From positions 9,243,868 to 9,307,867 of the forward strand of contig NC_040019.1 in the NCBI RefSeq assembly GCF_000972845.2: a stretch of 64,000 nt of DNA, read 5' to 3'. How positions within the stretch are numbered: position 1 is the first letter of the stretch; each line of letters begins with the position of its first letter. The stretch is from Larimichthys crocea (Eukaryota > Chordata > Actinopteri > Sciaenidae). The position numbers were made by a program, and so were the translations under genes. Shown here one piece after another: positions 1-12,600 of this stretch. Below the pieces are notes generated by a model. The model was not told where the DNA came from and made no database searches. It saw nothing but the letters and a program-made list of their open reading frames with translations.

Positions 1-346
1 GTAGACTAATAAAGATAAAAAGTACTTGCAAATTCTCTTTAAACACAAAATGACACTTAAATATTTTTATACTTGTACATGAACATACTATTTCATACTT
101 GTAGTATTGTTAGAACGTGTAAAATAACACTACGAGAGTACACTATCGTTTTTTTTTAGTATACTTCGTGTTGTCCAAACAGTACATACCCACAAAATTG
201 TTCTGTAGCACACTCATTATGTGCTTTGTACTTTGAAGTAAATGCCTTTACACTAGAAAGTAGGCCTATTTAGTCAATAAGTATTAAACTACTCCAATGA
301 ATATACATATAGTTTATTCAACAGTATTAACTTATGTGTGCTTATT

Positions 347-370
347 CAGTATTAAGTATACTTAATACTG
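347..370. repeat. Perfect 24-bp palindrome
   Basis: The 24 bases read identically on both strands, with centre TA/TA in AGTATACT. The setting is AT-rich sequence that repeats the words AGTATA and TATACT several times. No coding or element boundary is attached to it. Confidence 0.6.
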
Positions 371-1675
371 TGTTTACTCATTCTTTTTTAATGACTCAGT
401 GACCTTCTCGTTTATTGCCCCAAATTGGACATCTGGTTTGCAACAGTACAGACAGAGTCTAGTACGCTACAAATATACAGAAGAAATAGAGTCAATAAAA
501 GAAGAATGCCGAAACATAGAGTTCAGGAATGGGTGAGAAGGAGGTTGATTTGGATAAATTGTAGTGACTCTGTGCTGAACCAGAGAGACAAGACTTGTCC
601 ATATTGGCAGGACTGACAGGGATTGTCAGAAAAACAGTGATGATAGCGGGGGGTAGGGGTGGGGGGTGGGCATATTAGAAGTAATCCCACACCGGTGATG
701 GACAGTGTGTTGAGACAGTGACAGGTACAGTCGTCTGTTTTTAATCTTAGAGAGTTGGAGAAAAGACAGCTTCACTGTGTTACAATAGGAGGCAGTCAGT
801 GACACGGGAGAATGTAAAGAGAAAGCTAACAAGTAAGTGAAAGAAGAAGTGTGTGTGGTTTTTGACATTTTATTTCCACTGGGGGTCCAATGTGGAACGG
901 AATGACAGGGGTTGCTACACACACCTGTCATCTCATAGGAAGGGGGGGGGACTATGAACAGAATAAATACAAATATACTGTATACATCCTGTGTGTCGGA
1001 TATAAAGATTTAAACATAATAATTTAAACATAAATCTAAACACGTGATCGTACACGTGAAGTATCTAAGCATAAAAACATAAATATATAAATAAAAAAAA
1101 GAAAATATGGGCAACATCTGCACTGTCACATGCTCACATGATTAACATTTCTCTTGCTCTCTTTGCTTCTCTGCAGCACACACACACTTTCCCCCTCATT
1201 GTCTCGAATTAGACACGGATGAATTCAATTTGTCTTGTCTTTGCTTGTCTCTTTTCTTCACGCACACAACACACACACAGCACACACAAACAAACAGCAC
1301 ACTATGCATACTATTTTTGGGATGTGTTGTCTTTCGAAGTGTGACATCCAAATTTAGAACTTGTTCAAAGGGAGCAGATATGAGGAACCATGCCAAAAAC
1401 GCTTGATGTGTAGTCATGTCACAGTGTAGTTAGGACTTATTTCTCAATGGTATTTTTATGAGTTTTTGGCTTTAATGGCTCTGAACTAGCTTGAAGTGTC
1501 AATAAATGGATGGTGCCATTTCCTTTAGGTGAGGTAGTGGTAACCTTTTGTGCTAACATTTAGATTTTTCTCCAAAATGTTGGGTCAGGATTGCTCATCA
1601 CATTTCGAGCCTTGTCAGAGATTGGGAGTAAAGTAGTGACACGATGAAAAGGTTCATCTCCACTGTTGTCCTTCT

Positions 1676-1730
1676 GTTAGAGACAGGAATACGTGTCCAA
1701 AGTAGTTTGACATGTATTCCTGTCTCTAAC
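1676..1730. repeat. Hairpin: 22-bp inverted repeat, 11-nt loop
   Basis: The arm at 1676-1697 (starts GTTAGAGACAGGAATAC) is the reverse complement of 1709-1730 with one mismatch. An 11-nt loop separates them. The pairing continues weakly outward for about 8 more bases (6 of 8 match), so the stem reaches about 30 bp. The size and shape fit a small hairpin RNA precursor or the core of a short palindromic transposon relic. There is nothing to show transcription. Confidence 0.6.
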
Positions 1731-2746
1731 AAAGGGACGCATTTTTGCATTTTTGTTATTTCTGGAATAGGTGGCAAACGATCAAACTTCATCTCATCTT
1801 ACGCTCTCCAGAATATTTTGTTTTTGCCCCCTTTCTCTCTCCTCTCATATTTCCCCATCTACTTATTCTCACTTGTTTACCTTATCTAATTGTATTGCAG
1901 CATCCAGTGCAAATATGCAGTCTTTCCCCCTCACTCTTCCTCTCTGCCTATCTACCTACCTCTCCCTCTCCGTCAGAGACTCACAAACAAACACTCACGG
2001 CTCAGCTATGTTATTCATTGTGGCCCGTAGTGTAGGATTAATTCCCTTGTCTCTCTTTAAACATTAATGATTTCCCTTTGATGGAGTGGTGTTTGGCTTT
2101 ATTTTAGCTCACCTTTAACTATTCATAACTGTGTTATATAATGCCAATTATGCATCAGCACAGGAGCCAGTGTAGAGAAGAGCCTTGCAGTGTCATTCCT
2201 GAGAAGAAGGTACAGCAGAGCATGAAATCCATTCATTGTCTGCATGTTTTTTTTTACTTAGGAAAAATGACGTCTGCTCCAGTGAGCATACAACGGAGCT
2301 GGGATAATAAGTTTAATTTGCAAATAACGGAGCTCTTTTTCACACAAGGACATTTTTTTTGATTAGTACAAGTTCTTGATGACAATAGTGGCATTGAGAA
2401 CTTTTAAATATTCTCCCACCAATTAGCAGAGGAAGAGGAAAAAACAAGAGTGCAAAGTGCTGGTAGCAGACGAAAACTGGCAGAATCTAGTTTGACTTAA
2501 GTTGATATTCTACTTTTTGAATGTCAATCATTACTTTATGCATCATGTGGAAATATTTCTACGAGAATACCTTTAGCTGGAGATGCTTGGGAGACAGTGG
2601 CCTGTGTAGTGTAATTGACAGTGTTTAAAATAGCTTTTTGAAAAGCCCATTATTTATTAGCACATGATATGATTAGATAAGGCCTGAAGAATAGGTTACA
2701 TGGCTCCCTTCAGGTCTGATGTAGACACATGGTCATTGTAACAGAC

Positions 2747-2748
<2 letters not shown>

Positions 2749-2790
<42 letters not shown>
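2749..2790. repeat. (GT)21 microsatellite
   Basis: An uninterrupted GT dinucleotide run, the first of four dinucleotide arrays in the 630 bp before the candidate first exon. Confidence 0.95.
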
Positions 2791-2791
<1 letters not shown>

Positions 2792-2897
2792 TTATTAGGT
2801 GTGAAAGACATGGCCCTTAACATCCTGCTCTTTGATAGGTTTTGATTTAGTGCTTTGATTTGCGACAGAGCAACTAAATATAGCACACAGAGGAAGA

Positions 2898-2899
<2 letters not shown>

Positions 2900-2934
<35 letters not shown>
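2900..2934. repeat. (GA)17 microsatellite
   Basis: An uninterrupted GA run. It is complementary to the TC run at 3106-3145, so the two form an imperfect inverted pair about 170 nt apart. Confidence 0.95.
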
Positions 2935-2937
<3 letters not shown>

Positions 2938-3104
2938 GGACACTGACTGCTTTGGTCTCCAGAGAGTTAGTTGCATTTGATCCTTTCACCATCACTCCCT
3001 CTACGTTTTTATATCACATCTACACACACACCTTTGTATCCCCCCGATTCCATCTGTCTTCATTTCCCCTCCCCTTCACCAAATCCCTCTTTACCCACCC
3101 CCCT

Positions 3105-3105
<1 letters not shown>

Positions 3106-3145
<40 letters not shown>
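3106..3145. repeat. (CT)20 microsatellite
   Basis: A pure polypyrimidine CT run directly upstream of the candidate rgs3 exon-1 region. Such tracts are common near vertebrate promoters and can adopt triplex structure. Confidence 0.95.
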
Positions 3146-3148
<3 letters not shown>

Positions 3149-3350
3149 GCGCACACGTTGGCACGCACGTTATTGCCGAGCTGGGGGGTGAAGAAGCTGG
3201 GAATGCAGCAACAACACAGACAAAAACCAGAACAAGGAGGAGAAAGAGAAGCACTGACACTTCTAGAGAGAGACGGACAGGAAAAATAATCACATATGGT
3301 CACATTGGATTAGCTGCCTCTATCTATTCGCGCTGCACACGTGCTCTCAG

Positions 3351-3376
3351 TGTGTGTGTGTGTGTGTGTGTGTGTG
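3351..3376. repeat. (TG)13 microsatellite
   Basis: A TG run that would lie inside the 5' UTR of the candidate first exon ending at 3489. Confidence 0.95.
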
Positions 3377-3474
3377 GATGTGAATGAACTATCTTTGCTG
3401 TACTCTGGGACATAACACCAATAATAACACACTTATACACTCAAACAAAACAAGCAAGCACACTACGCGTCCAG

Positions 3475-3489
3475 ATGCCTGTGTCTAAG
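3475..3489 (+). CDS. rgs3: Candidate first coding exon of long rgs3 form (MPVSK)
   Basis: An ATG at 3475 opens five codons (MPVSK) and is followed at once by a good donor (AAG then GTATGT). The exon ends in phase 0, and the 330-codon exon at 23614 starts in phase 0 with ATG, so the join MPVSK-MLEPKV keeps the frame. From memory, the mammalian exon homologous to 23614 is also preceded by Ser-Lys. The ATG context is weak (C at -3). A start-stop ATG-TGA at 3378 and a 34-codon upstream frame from 3384 precede it, the latter overlapping this start. Translation may therefore begin instead at the ATG that opens the next exon. There is no transcript evidence. It could simply be a donor-like chance match. 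Confidence 0.4.
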
Positions 3490-6001
3490 GTATGTTGTAT
3501 CTTTTGTACTGGTATGAAGGTCAAACTAGGAGCTCCATCTGGAGACTTGTCTGTGTAGTTAAGATTAGGATTGTTGTCTTTTATTGTGTGTGTGCATGTT
3601 TATTCCTGTAAATATATTGAGTGTGTGTTAATTTGACTGTTTTGGTTGTGTGTAAGTGCCACTATTTTCTTGCTGTGATCACAACTGTAGTAAATGACAT
3701 CCTAGGTGAAGTCACAACTACTTTTTACATTTCTCACATTTATACAACCAGGGTTTTCTTTTTTCTTTTCTTAATCAGTATTTTCATTTATGCCGTAACT
3801 GTTTCTTTTTTTTTTGTGGTTCTGAAACACATGGATATGTATTCCTCTTACCTGAGTTACATATCCAGGTACCAGCTGTTCAGATTTCGTGAAGGATATT
3901 TGGACTGTTTTGTTTTTAATATCACATGCGTGCAATCTTTGTGGAGTTTTCCTAATTAATGCCACTCAGAGAATACGAAAACAAAGACAGGGGTGCAAAA
4001 GAAATCTGGCAACCTCCTCTGGTGCGATTCATTCTTCAGTTAGTTTGGTCTCATATACTTCTAGGCACAGGAAATTTAAACACATCTCTGGGTGCTGGCT
4101 TATTTTTACTGTCTATTTATGCCTAAAGTAGCATTTCTAGAGCGAGTGTTAATGAATGAAACTGTTAATGTTGACACAGTATTAGTGTAATCATGTCACT
4201 TTTGAGTACAGTTATTAGTATTGAATTGTGACCTGCTGTATATGAAACCATTTTGTTTTTGTTCTTTAAGCGTATTGTCAGTGATGAATAGTTGTTGACC
4301 CGAGCAGCCGTGTGGAGAGGCAGCAGGTGTGTGTGTCTTCTACCTTTCAATGTCAAATGTTCCTTGTCACACTGAGGAGTTAAAAAAAAAACCTTTCCCC
4401 TGAGTAGCATTGAGAGGCTCTTGAGATAACAGAGTGAGAGAAAGGTAAGAGACTAGAGAGACAGTGAGTAGATGAGTGAGAGACAGAGATAGAGAGTGCC
4501 ATGTGGATCAATTAGCTCAGGTACAGCAGGTACAATTGTTTATATAACAAAGAGGTTTCCATCCAAAAATAGTGACCAGCAAAAGAAAATGCCAGAAAAA
4601 AAAAGTTGTTGTTATTGTATATATGTTGTTATTGTATATATATATATTGTGTAGCCAGAGCCACATTTTAAGTGAGATGTTGAGGACATAAAAACTTTTG
4701 CACCTCTGCTGCATTAACAAGAACACTTTAGGACTGGATATCTTTAGGCTAACTTCATGCACGCATCGACCAAAGTGTGGCCATGTTGAGAAACCCAGCC
4801 CTACCTAAAATAAACATCTGTTTAAGTAGTAACTCAGCAAGTAGCACAGACCTGCACTAATGATGCAGCAGATTTTTTTTGTTTTTTCTCGTTTTTATGC
4901 ATTATAGGATCTTTTTTTGTTGGTCATTTTAAAACTAATTTGCTTAGTATCCTCTGGAAATGTAGTTGTCTATATGGAGGAATAGTAAAGCAGTAGAAAA
5001 CCACTTGCTGCTGAAGTCAGAAGCTGCCATTAGACTGGCTTAGTTGAAAGTGCCCTTAACATTTTATAGCTCTTTTTCAGGGTTCCTGGTCTCTGCCTCG
5101 TTGAGGCATTGTTTGAATAGAAATGGTACGCTGATCTCATCCAACTCAGCTCAAGGATATTGTGGCAGGCTATGACTCAGAGCAGTTACAGAGTGCAAAC
5201 ATATATATACATCTATCTATCTTTATATATGTATAAATATGTATACAGTGACAATAAAAATGAATGGAACTATTACTGCTGATCAGTTGCGATTAGACAA
5301 TATAAAACACACAAGGCTTTACAATGGTACACATTACGCTGGATTGTTTAATCTAGAAATTCAAAAGAGGAATTTAAGAAGTGGCTTTAGAATAGAGGCT
5401 ACAAAACCAGGAACTATAACGACGTTGGCCGTTACACTGACCTTAAAGCGCACCTTCAACAAATAGATAACTTCTCCGTGTTATGGCTACGATCATGGTT
5501 ATGTGTTAGTGTTTCCTTTTCAGATAGAATGTTTCTACAACATGGCATGGTTCCTGCTTCATATATATGTACCCTTTGACTTTATAGCTGCATTGTGTGT
5601 GTGTCCGAAACATGTACGCGTGCTGCATGTGTTTGTGTGCGTTTTACAATGGATATGCGTGTCCTTTGTGTGCTTTGTGCATCCTGTGGGACCTGGCTGT
5701 AGTGCCTTAATGTCTTTGCAAAGAAATGAAGGGCGGGGGTGTTATGCGTGGGTAGAAATGGACACAATATATGTGATCATATGTTGGACAATATTTGCAG
5801 ACACACACACACACACATCTATAATCATAGACAGTTAGTATACACAGCAGACACATGCATGCATGTGCTCCTCTCTGAGCGCTCGCTGCTCATTTGTCTC
5901 TTCTTGTTATCGCTATCTCCTCCCTCTCCTTCTTTCCTTCTCACTTGTTTGTGCAGCTTGGGAGTCTACCTTCTTAGCCTCTTGGGCATTTGCTCTCTTC
6001 C

Positions 6002-6037
<36 letters not shown>

Positions 6038-7028
6038 ATGCACAGTTCAGTTGGCCTAGCCCACACTGACAGAATCACACACACCAGCTCCAGCTAGCCA
6101 GCCACGAAGGCTCACACACACCAGTTTGACAGAGGAAGTAGGCCACTTTAATGGGGATGTGTGGAGTGCCTCTATCTGCCTTAAGTGGACTGTAACCTGG
6201 AACTGCTTCCTCTTGACAGGTAGGGTTTATAAACCATCACTTTATTTCTCTTCTCTGGAGTAAAACGCCTTATTGTGTGGCTAATCTGAAAAGAGAGGTT
6301 TCATGTAAATGGATTTCGCGGTGCTTTTCTTTGGCTTTGGAGGAAAATGGATTCACGTGATTAGTTTGAGTTGCTAATATTGTTGATATTGCTGCTGGGG
6401 GGCAGGGAGTGGTTTGGTCATACGGAGAAACAAGAGCAAGACAGAGAGATGGGAGGAAAGATAGGAAAAGCAATAAAGGCTTATTTATCACTGGGTATCT
6501 TTATGACAGGCTTACATATATGAGGGGATGAGTGTCTGTCTCATGTGCTATTTTGATTAACTTAACTTTACTATTTCTGTCTGCTTCTTTCTTACTCTCT
6601 GTGTTCTCTGTATTCTGGCTTTTCTATCACTCCATCCAGTTTTTCATATAATTGCCCCAGAAATATCACCTCCCTTTTGATAAACAAGAGTTGTGGACAG
6701 CATTTTTCAGAACGACAGATTGTTTACATCCCCCGTTTGGCGCTTTTATTTTCAGTCTTTTCTTCTCTGGCTCTGTGCCAGTGACGCGATTTAGCCGTCC
6801 ACATGGCTGGGGGAGTCGTAGAGTGAGAAACATGTGGATTGAGAGAGGAATGGTACCGAGAAGGTATATTCTGATTCATGTCAGAGCCAAATCGAATATT
6901 ATGGAGACAAGGAGTGTGCAAACAGAGGAACCAGAGGGGAAAACAACTGGAAGCACACTGGGGAAAATTGCTTTTCTCTTTTCCTCATTAGGGGGATTGT
7001 GGGGTTATTCTCTACTTGGAAGGACAAC
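3490..7028 (+). other. Intron sequence (left unique part)
   Basis: Non-coding. It contains AT-rich simple sequence at 4610-4650 and 5200-5240, a short CA run at 5803-5816, and CT then GT runs at 6002-6038. No conserved exon was seen on either strand. Confidence 0.5.
6002..6038. repeat. Compound (CT)n(GT)n microsatellite
   Basis: About 13 CT units run directly into about 6 GT units. Confidence 0.9.
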
Positions 7029-7473
7029 GATGGAGGGAGAGGGAGAGAGAATTTGTGGTGTTTGTAGTAGTTGGAGCCTGTTGATACACAATTAGGGAGG
7101 GGATCAATAACTCACTGTTGAGAAAATGGTAGCTTGTGTTTAAATGAATTTTACAGTACAGTGGTGTAAAGATATGGAGTATCCTTCCCTCAATCTTCCC
7201 CTTATTCTTCATCAGTAGTAGACAGTGTAAATGACCCTGTCCTGTGCACACATGCAAAGACACACAAGACTGAATGTGATTTATCAGCTGGTCTTAAACA
7301 TCCAGTCCCAGCTTGAACAAATGAGATGTTTGTTATAACCCTGGAAAAACAATCTCACACTCGTCACACACACGCACACACACACACAAATGAAACAAAA
7401 GATAAATGCATCTTCTTTCACTATCCTCTTTCTTTCTCTCTCGCACACACACATACATACATAACCCCTGCAC

Positions 7474-7480
<7 letters not shown>

Positions 7481-7502
<22 letters not shown>
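7481..7502. repeat. (CA)n microsatellite, copy 1
   Basis: A CA run in duplicated block 1. The corresponding tract in block 2 (14579-14631) is longer and interrupted by extra C or missing A bases. Confidence 0.9.
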
Positions 7503-7504
<2 letters not shown>

Positions 7505-7670
7505 GTCTCTCTCCGCTCTTTCTATGAGGGCCTTCTGCTGTCTTTTTCAGTGGTCACATTGTCTTCAGCTGCCTCACGTCACGGGGCAAGTTACGTCAAT
7601 GACATTCTCTCTGAACCCTCAGCTTCTATCAATAATGCCTTTGCATCTTTGGATTTGACACTCACGCACA

Positions 7671-7709
7671 CCCCCACCACCACCACCACCACCACCACCA
7701 CCACCACCA
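7671..7709. repeat. (CCA)n trinucleotide run, copy 1
   Basis: About 12 CAC/CCA units. The counterpart at 14803-14831 is shorter by about three units. Confidence 0.9.
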
Positions 7710-9299
7710 AAAAACCCCAACCTCATCCTATTTCACTTCTCTCTCGCTGTCATGAACTGTGAGATTTTGAGTTTGATTGCAATGACTGACACAAAAACAG
7801 GGAGGCTATGTCACAACATAAAAACATTAACCAGAAGAGACTAAATGCTAAGAAATTGCAGTTCACATCTCAAATCTACTGAATTTCTCTGACCATATAT
7901 TTGATTACCTAATGCTAATGTTGCATTTGTAGGAGAACAAACCTTGTTTGTTTGTCATATTTTTAACTTTACATTGTGACCAAAAGCTTCAGTTAAAAAT
8001 GTAGACCTACATAAATACTAGAATTTTATTAGAACATAAAACATTTTTATTACTGTAGCCTTTTGATACTATTTTCTTTTTAATATGATTCAGTTAAAAA
8101 GATGTACTTCTATGCCCCCAGTGTTCTCCTGACATCTTGTACTTCTTTGATCTACAGGCCCTTTTTTTGATTTGTTCCCTTGCTCCCTTTTCCATTTTCT
8201 GTTTTCTCCTTCCCTTTCGGCCTGATCACAATGGAAGGGTCTGACAGATAAACGACTATTACCGTCTCATCGCTCTTCTATCAGTGAAATCGAGGGTAAA
8301 ATAGGCCGGTGCATTGCGGTGCATATAATGAGGCCATTTAGAGATTGTTCATCTATATGGTGTGGTCCCTTAACGAGTTATTGGTATTACACAAGGCAAT
8401 AAAAGCTCATAGATCTTCAGACCAGATTGTTCTGGACAGTACATGTCAAAACATGCTTAATATATATTTAGTTGGCGCAGACATGCACACAAACCTACAG
8501 GCTGTCTTCCCTTCAGTCATACATGTTTTCAAAGAAGCAACAAACAGGATGATTATCATATCATATGCTGCAAGCTAAACAACATGTACACCACTTCTAA
8601 ATTAGACAAAACATGTGTGTCTTCTCTAATATAGGACATGTGATTGCAGGAATGTAGAAAATGTGTGTGAGTTTATGTAACAACCTGTGACGTGGGTTAA
8701 GCAAATGATTTCATTTAAGGCAAATAAACAACTAGGGTTATGTGTGTGAGGACTTAGTGGAAAATGATGTGGTTCACTTCACAAGTTCTGTAGAAAATAA
8801 ATTTGCTATCGCTGTTGAAGGAGATGACGAGCTGCATCACATGGCCAGGAATGTTTATGGGCTCTAAATTGCAATTTTACAAAGAAATATGCTTCCAAGT
8901 AACACACAGTGGTTTCTGTTTGAATGTCTTCTTTTGTTTCCTCGGCTGTTAACTTGTATTGATTAAATTCTTTTCACACTTTTCAACCTTCTTACTACAC
9001 TTTTTATCTTTAATCTGTTCATTCTCTTTCTAATATCTTCAGTTACTTCTGTAATGTAATTTTATCTACCTGAGGTGTAAATTGCGTAACTTTCATCTTC
9101 TGAGATGTTAGTTATTTAAAGAGATAAATACCAGTATTGCAAGGTTACATAAGTACTGTACGTTAAGTATAATTTTACAACTACATGTTATATGCATCAA
9201 TAATAATGACGAATGTAATATAATGTAACATATTCAAGATTCAAGAGTCATTCTGCTGCATAAACATACTTATTTTTCATACTTTAAGTACATTTTGCT

Positions 9300-9658
9300 G
9301 AGATTACGCAACAGAAATTAACCGCAACACTTTGAAAAGACAAAAAAAAATAAAAAATTCTCTGAAATTTTGTTCACAAATGTGTTAATCTATGTGAATG
9401 ATCACTTTCCCAAAACAATGCACCTGGTGGGTGTGGTATATCAGATGTCTATGACACAGATGTGCCTTGGACTGATCACAACAATGACCACTCTAAAATG
9501 CCAACGAGTGCTAGCCACCTGTCAGGGGGATGCATGCATTAAAAAGAAAAAAAAAAAAAAAAAAAAACAGCTTGGCACGATGAAATAGCTCATAGCATAA
9601 GATTGGTGCATAGTAAATTTTGAAAAAAACAAAAATGTTATGTTTTTATTGAGTGTAC
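9300..9658. mobile_element. Tc1-like transposon remnant (internally deleted), copy 1
   Basis: The segment resembles the terminal sequences of widespread fish Tc1/mariner elements. It has an outer end with ACGCAAC, an inner CACCTGGTGGGTGTGGTATATCA stretch, the word CACTCTAAAATG, then CACCTGTCAGG and a far end resembling TATGTTTTTATTGAGTGTA. The two halves are roughly inverted relative to each other, so it reads as a palindromic, transposase-less relic. An A-rich run at 9541-9567 interrupts this copy only. No transposase frame is present. The family assignment is from recalled repeat sequence. Confidence 0.45.
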
Positions 9659-12600
9659 TACAAAGTTTTGAATGCAGCATTCCTTTAACTTGGAATGGAG
9701 TGCTTCTCATTGGTATGGCTGTTTTAACTTTAGTAAAGATCTGACTTTGGCAAAACACACTAGGTAGATTCTTAGGTAATTGACAATTTTACCATTTATT
9801 CACCACAGACTTAAAAGTTAAAAGTTAGTTAAAAAAAAAAAAAAACAGAACCAGAGCGGCCTGGGTTTTATCAGACACATTTTTTGCGTGGGTGTGGGTG
9901 AGAAGCAGTTAAGATCCGTCATGTCCTCTTGCTAAGATCTAAGAAGAACCTCCATATGAGGTGTGGCCTTCTGGCAAGCAACTTGTAAGTGAAAGAAACG
10001 TTTTTTGGCTCCTTAGAGAATAGTACATGCGTATTGTGGTAAATACCCCCCGAGATGAACATCAAAGTAACAAGTTAGGTAAGTTATGCCATGTGACGGA
10101 AGTTGCCGTTACTAATTGTGTGAAAAACTCCGATATAAATCGTGGTTGAAAATTGAAGCCTCATTCTTGGAAGATGGTCATCAGTATGCTTAAGATGTTA
10201 CTGTAATAGACTGAAATTAGTGCTTAAACATACAACTCTCTAAAATGGTTCTTTAATGTGAACCAAGAAGATGAGAATTCTTATCTCATCTGTTAAGTAA
10301 ATAGGCAGTGTAAGTAAAAGCAGAAGTGTGGAATTTTCAGCTTAATTAGTTTGTTCCTATTTCTTGTTCTCACTATTCATTTTATGTTTTCTTTCTGGGC
10401 TGCGACTGACCTTACTTTCCTTTAAGGAAATCGATGCGTGACGTCAGTGTGCAAAGAAAACTAAAGAACAGGCAACAAAAATAATGCAGAATTGTTGGCG
10501 TTGCGTCACTTAAACATGCCACCAGCCAACTTGCTGTCACACTGTAAAGATCCACTGCCAGTTAAGGGAGTTAAGCATAGGGAGTGGCAATAGGGAAAGA
10601 AGAGCAACTGTTTTTGTTTAGCAGTGTACACATTTTTAACAGCATTGCTAATTGAGTTGAGCGTGATTTATTGAGGTCGGAGATGGATTTTTTCCAGTGT
10701 AATGGCAAACCATTATATAGACAAAGTAGAGTGAGGCAGACTTTTTACTCTTTAATGTAAGCCTTGTAATTACTTAAAAACAAGAGGACACAGGAAATAA
10801 ATGAAGGAAGGGAAGGAAAGAGTATAAAAGTGAAAGGGCCCTGAAATTTAGTCGCGGAGGGGTTCGGGGAGCTAAGATGGCAGAGTCAAAGGTACATCTT
10901 AGCTTTTGGAGAACGCACAGCAACGCTGCTCCCTGGGGTGGGTCTCTATTGCCATGGTACCTATGGGACAGAGTTCACATGCCTGTCCCAGGGTGACTGT
11001 CCACATGTGTGTATGTGGGTGTTGTCTTGATTTCTACAGTATGTTTACGTGGAAGATTTTGACCTTCAGAGATTTAACTGAGGATAAGAATAATTTTTTT
11101 GCATTTTTGTCAGTCTTCATTCCTTCTGGGAGATATTTTGGAAATAGGACTTGGAGGCATTCACTGCTCTCACTTCTCCTGGGTTTCGTTTCCAACTAGT
11201 TGACACAGTTACACCTAGCATACTCATGAATGAGTAATTTGGCAGGTGTCACTGGAGGGTAGAACTTGGTCTTGAAGGTGATTTGTGTAAATATGCCAGT
11301 TTGGAGTAGGTCAATTAGCGTTCAGTGCATGTACAACACGATTTCATCCCTATATTACGAAAAAAATCTAACCTACTATTTCGGGACTCCCAGAAATCCA
11401 TGTATAGTATTTGCACCATGGCAAAAGTTGTACAATATCTGTTTCGCAGTTTTGGCTTTATCATATAGCCTAAAGTGATAATTCAAAAAGGGAAGACACA
11501 GATTGTTTTTCTGTTTGCAAAAAAATGTTATTAGGCCCTTTGCCCCAAATGTTGCTTGTTTGAGTTCTAGTGATTTTTCTTTCAGTCTTTTAATTTTGGA
11601 TCTAAGCCCAAATGTACTCTCAGAAAATGGGAATCTAGGAAATGCGATAAACCTCACCATCTGCGTGATATACTGCCTCTAGTTTTGTTTTTTAACACAC
11701 CCATATAGTGCTTGTGGCTGTTACCTATCCAGCTCCTATCCAGCTGCATTGAGAGGCTGTAACTCACCTTATGAAACTTAGATTTAGTTTTTGTGTGAGG
11801 TGCTGTAACAGAATGTCAACATATAATCACTTGTGAATTCTATGAAGCCAAATATATATGAATTAAATTAATTGTTTTATTTTCACTGCCAGGACAAAAG
11901 TATAAAACAAAAGTACAGTTAAGGGTGATGGGAATGTCATCCATAGATAGCATATTGCTTAAAAACAAAGTGGTGGTTAAATTGAAATTTAAGGTTACAT
12001 ACATGGAATTATAAATGAAATATTTAGGGATCAAGTTTACAAAAATCATGAATGTCGGCATCAAATTGCATGTTTATACATCCAACAGCCGTAGAGACAG
12101 TCCCTTGGAACCATAATGTTAACCTGCTAGTGAAAGTCAGGGATCACAAAGTGATCTCGGAGACCGTTAATGTTATGCACACTACTGAAGTGGTGAGCGC
12201 TGTCATTGCATCCGTTAAGCCATGATGCTTGGGTGGCAAAACACGTAATTTTTCCATTTTCTTCGCATACGGTGTCAATGTGGTCTCTCATGGAACAATA
12301 ACATTTGGTTCTATTTTGGGGGGGGGGGGTATTTTTTGCCTTTATTTGACAGATTTTAGTAAGAGCTGACAGGCAAGGAGGAGAGTCGATGGTGTATGAG
12401 ATACAACAAAGATCGCCTGTTTTCTGCACAGTGCACATAAAGAATTATATAAAAAGTGTAAAATAACCTTAAGTGAAATTCACTGGAGCTTGCTGATACT
12501 TGGTGGAAATGTCAAGCCACTCTAGCTGCGTCCTGGCCTTAAACACGAGTAATGGGTACATCCCAACATCCATCGAACCATTGAGTTGCTGACCAAAAAC

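Larger units (their letters stand above)
1..3105. other. Non-coding upstream region, AT-rich
   Basis: I see no exon with conserved coding sequence on either strand here. The first 400 bases are very AT-rich and hold a perfect 24-bp palindrome at 347-370. A 55-nt near-perfect hairpin lies at 1676-1730. Microsatellites appear from 2749. The region is either intergenic DNA or an intron of a longer rgs3 transcript whose PDZ/C2-encoding 5' exons would lie to the left of the window. Mammalian RGS3 has such upstream exons, but none are visible here. Confidence 0.5.

Noticed and set aside
2710..3303. Open frames rich in LSLSLS, THTHTH or ERERER around the microsatellites
   Set aside because: They are translations of dinucleotide arrays with no start context or homologous protein.
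5239..5466. 75-codon open frame MYTVTIKMNG as a possible transposon protein
   Set aside because: No recognisable transposase or reverse-transcriptase motif, no terminal repeats, and AT-rich simple sequence at its start.
6652..7095. 147-codon open frame on the + strand beginning MPQKYHLPFDKQ
   Set aside because: It is not similar to any family I know, has no splice or promoter support, and lies inside an intron. Length alone is compatible with chance.
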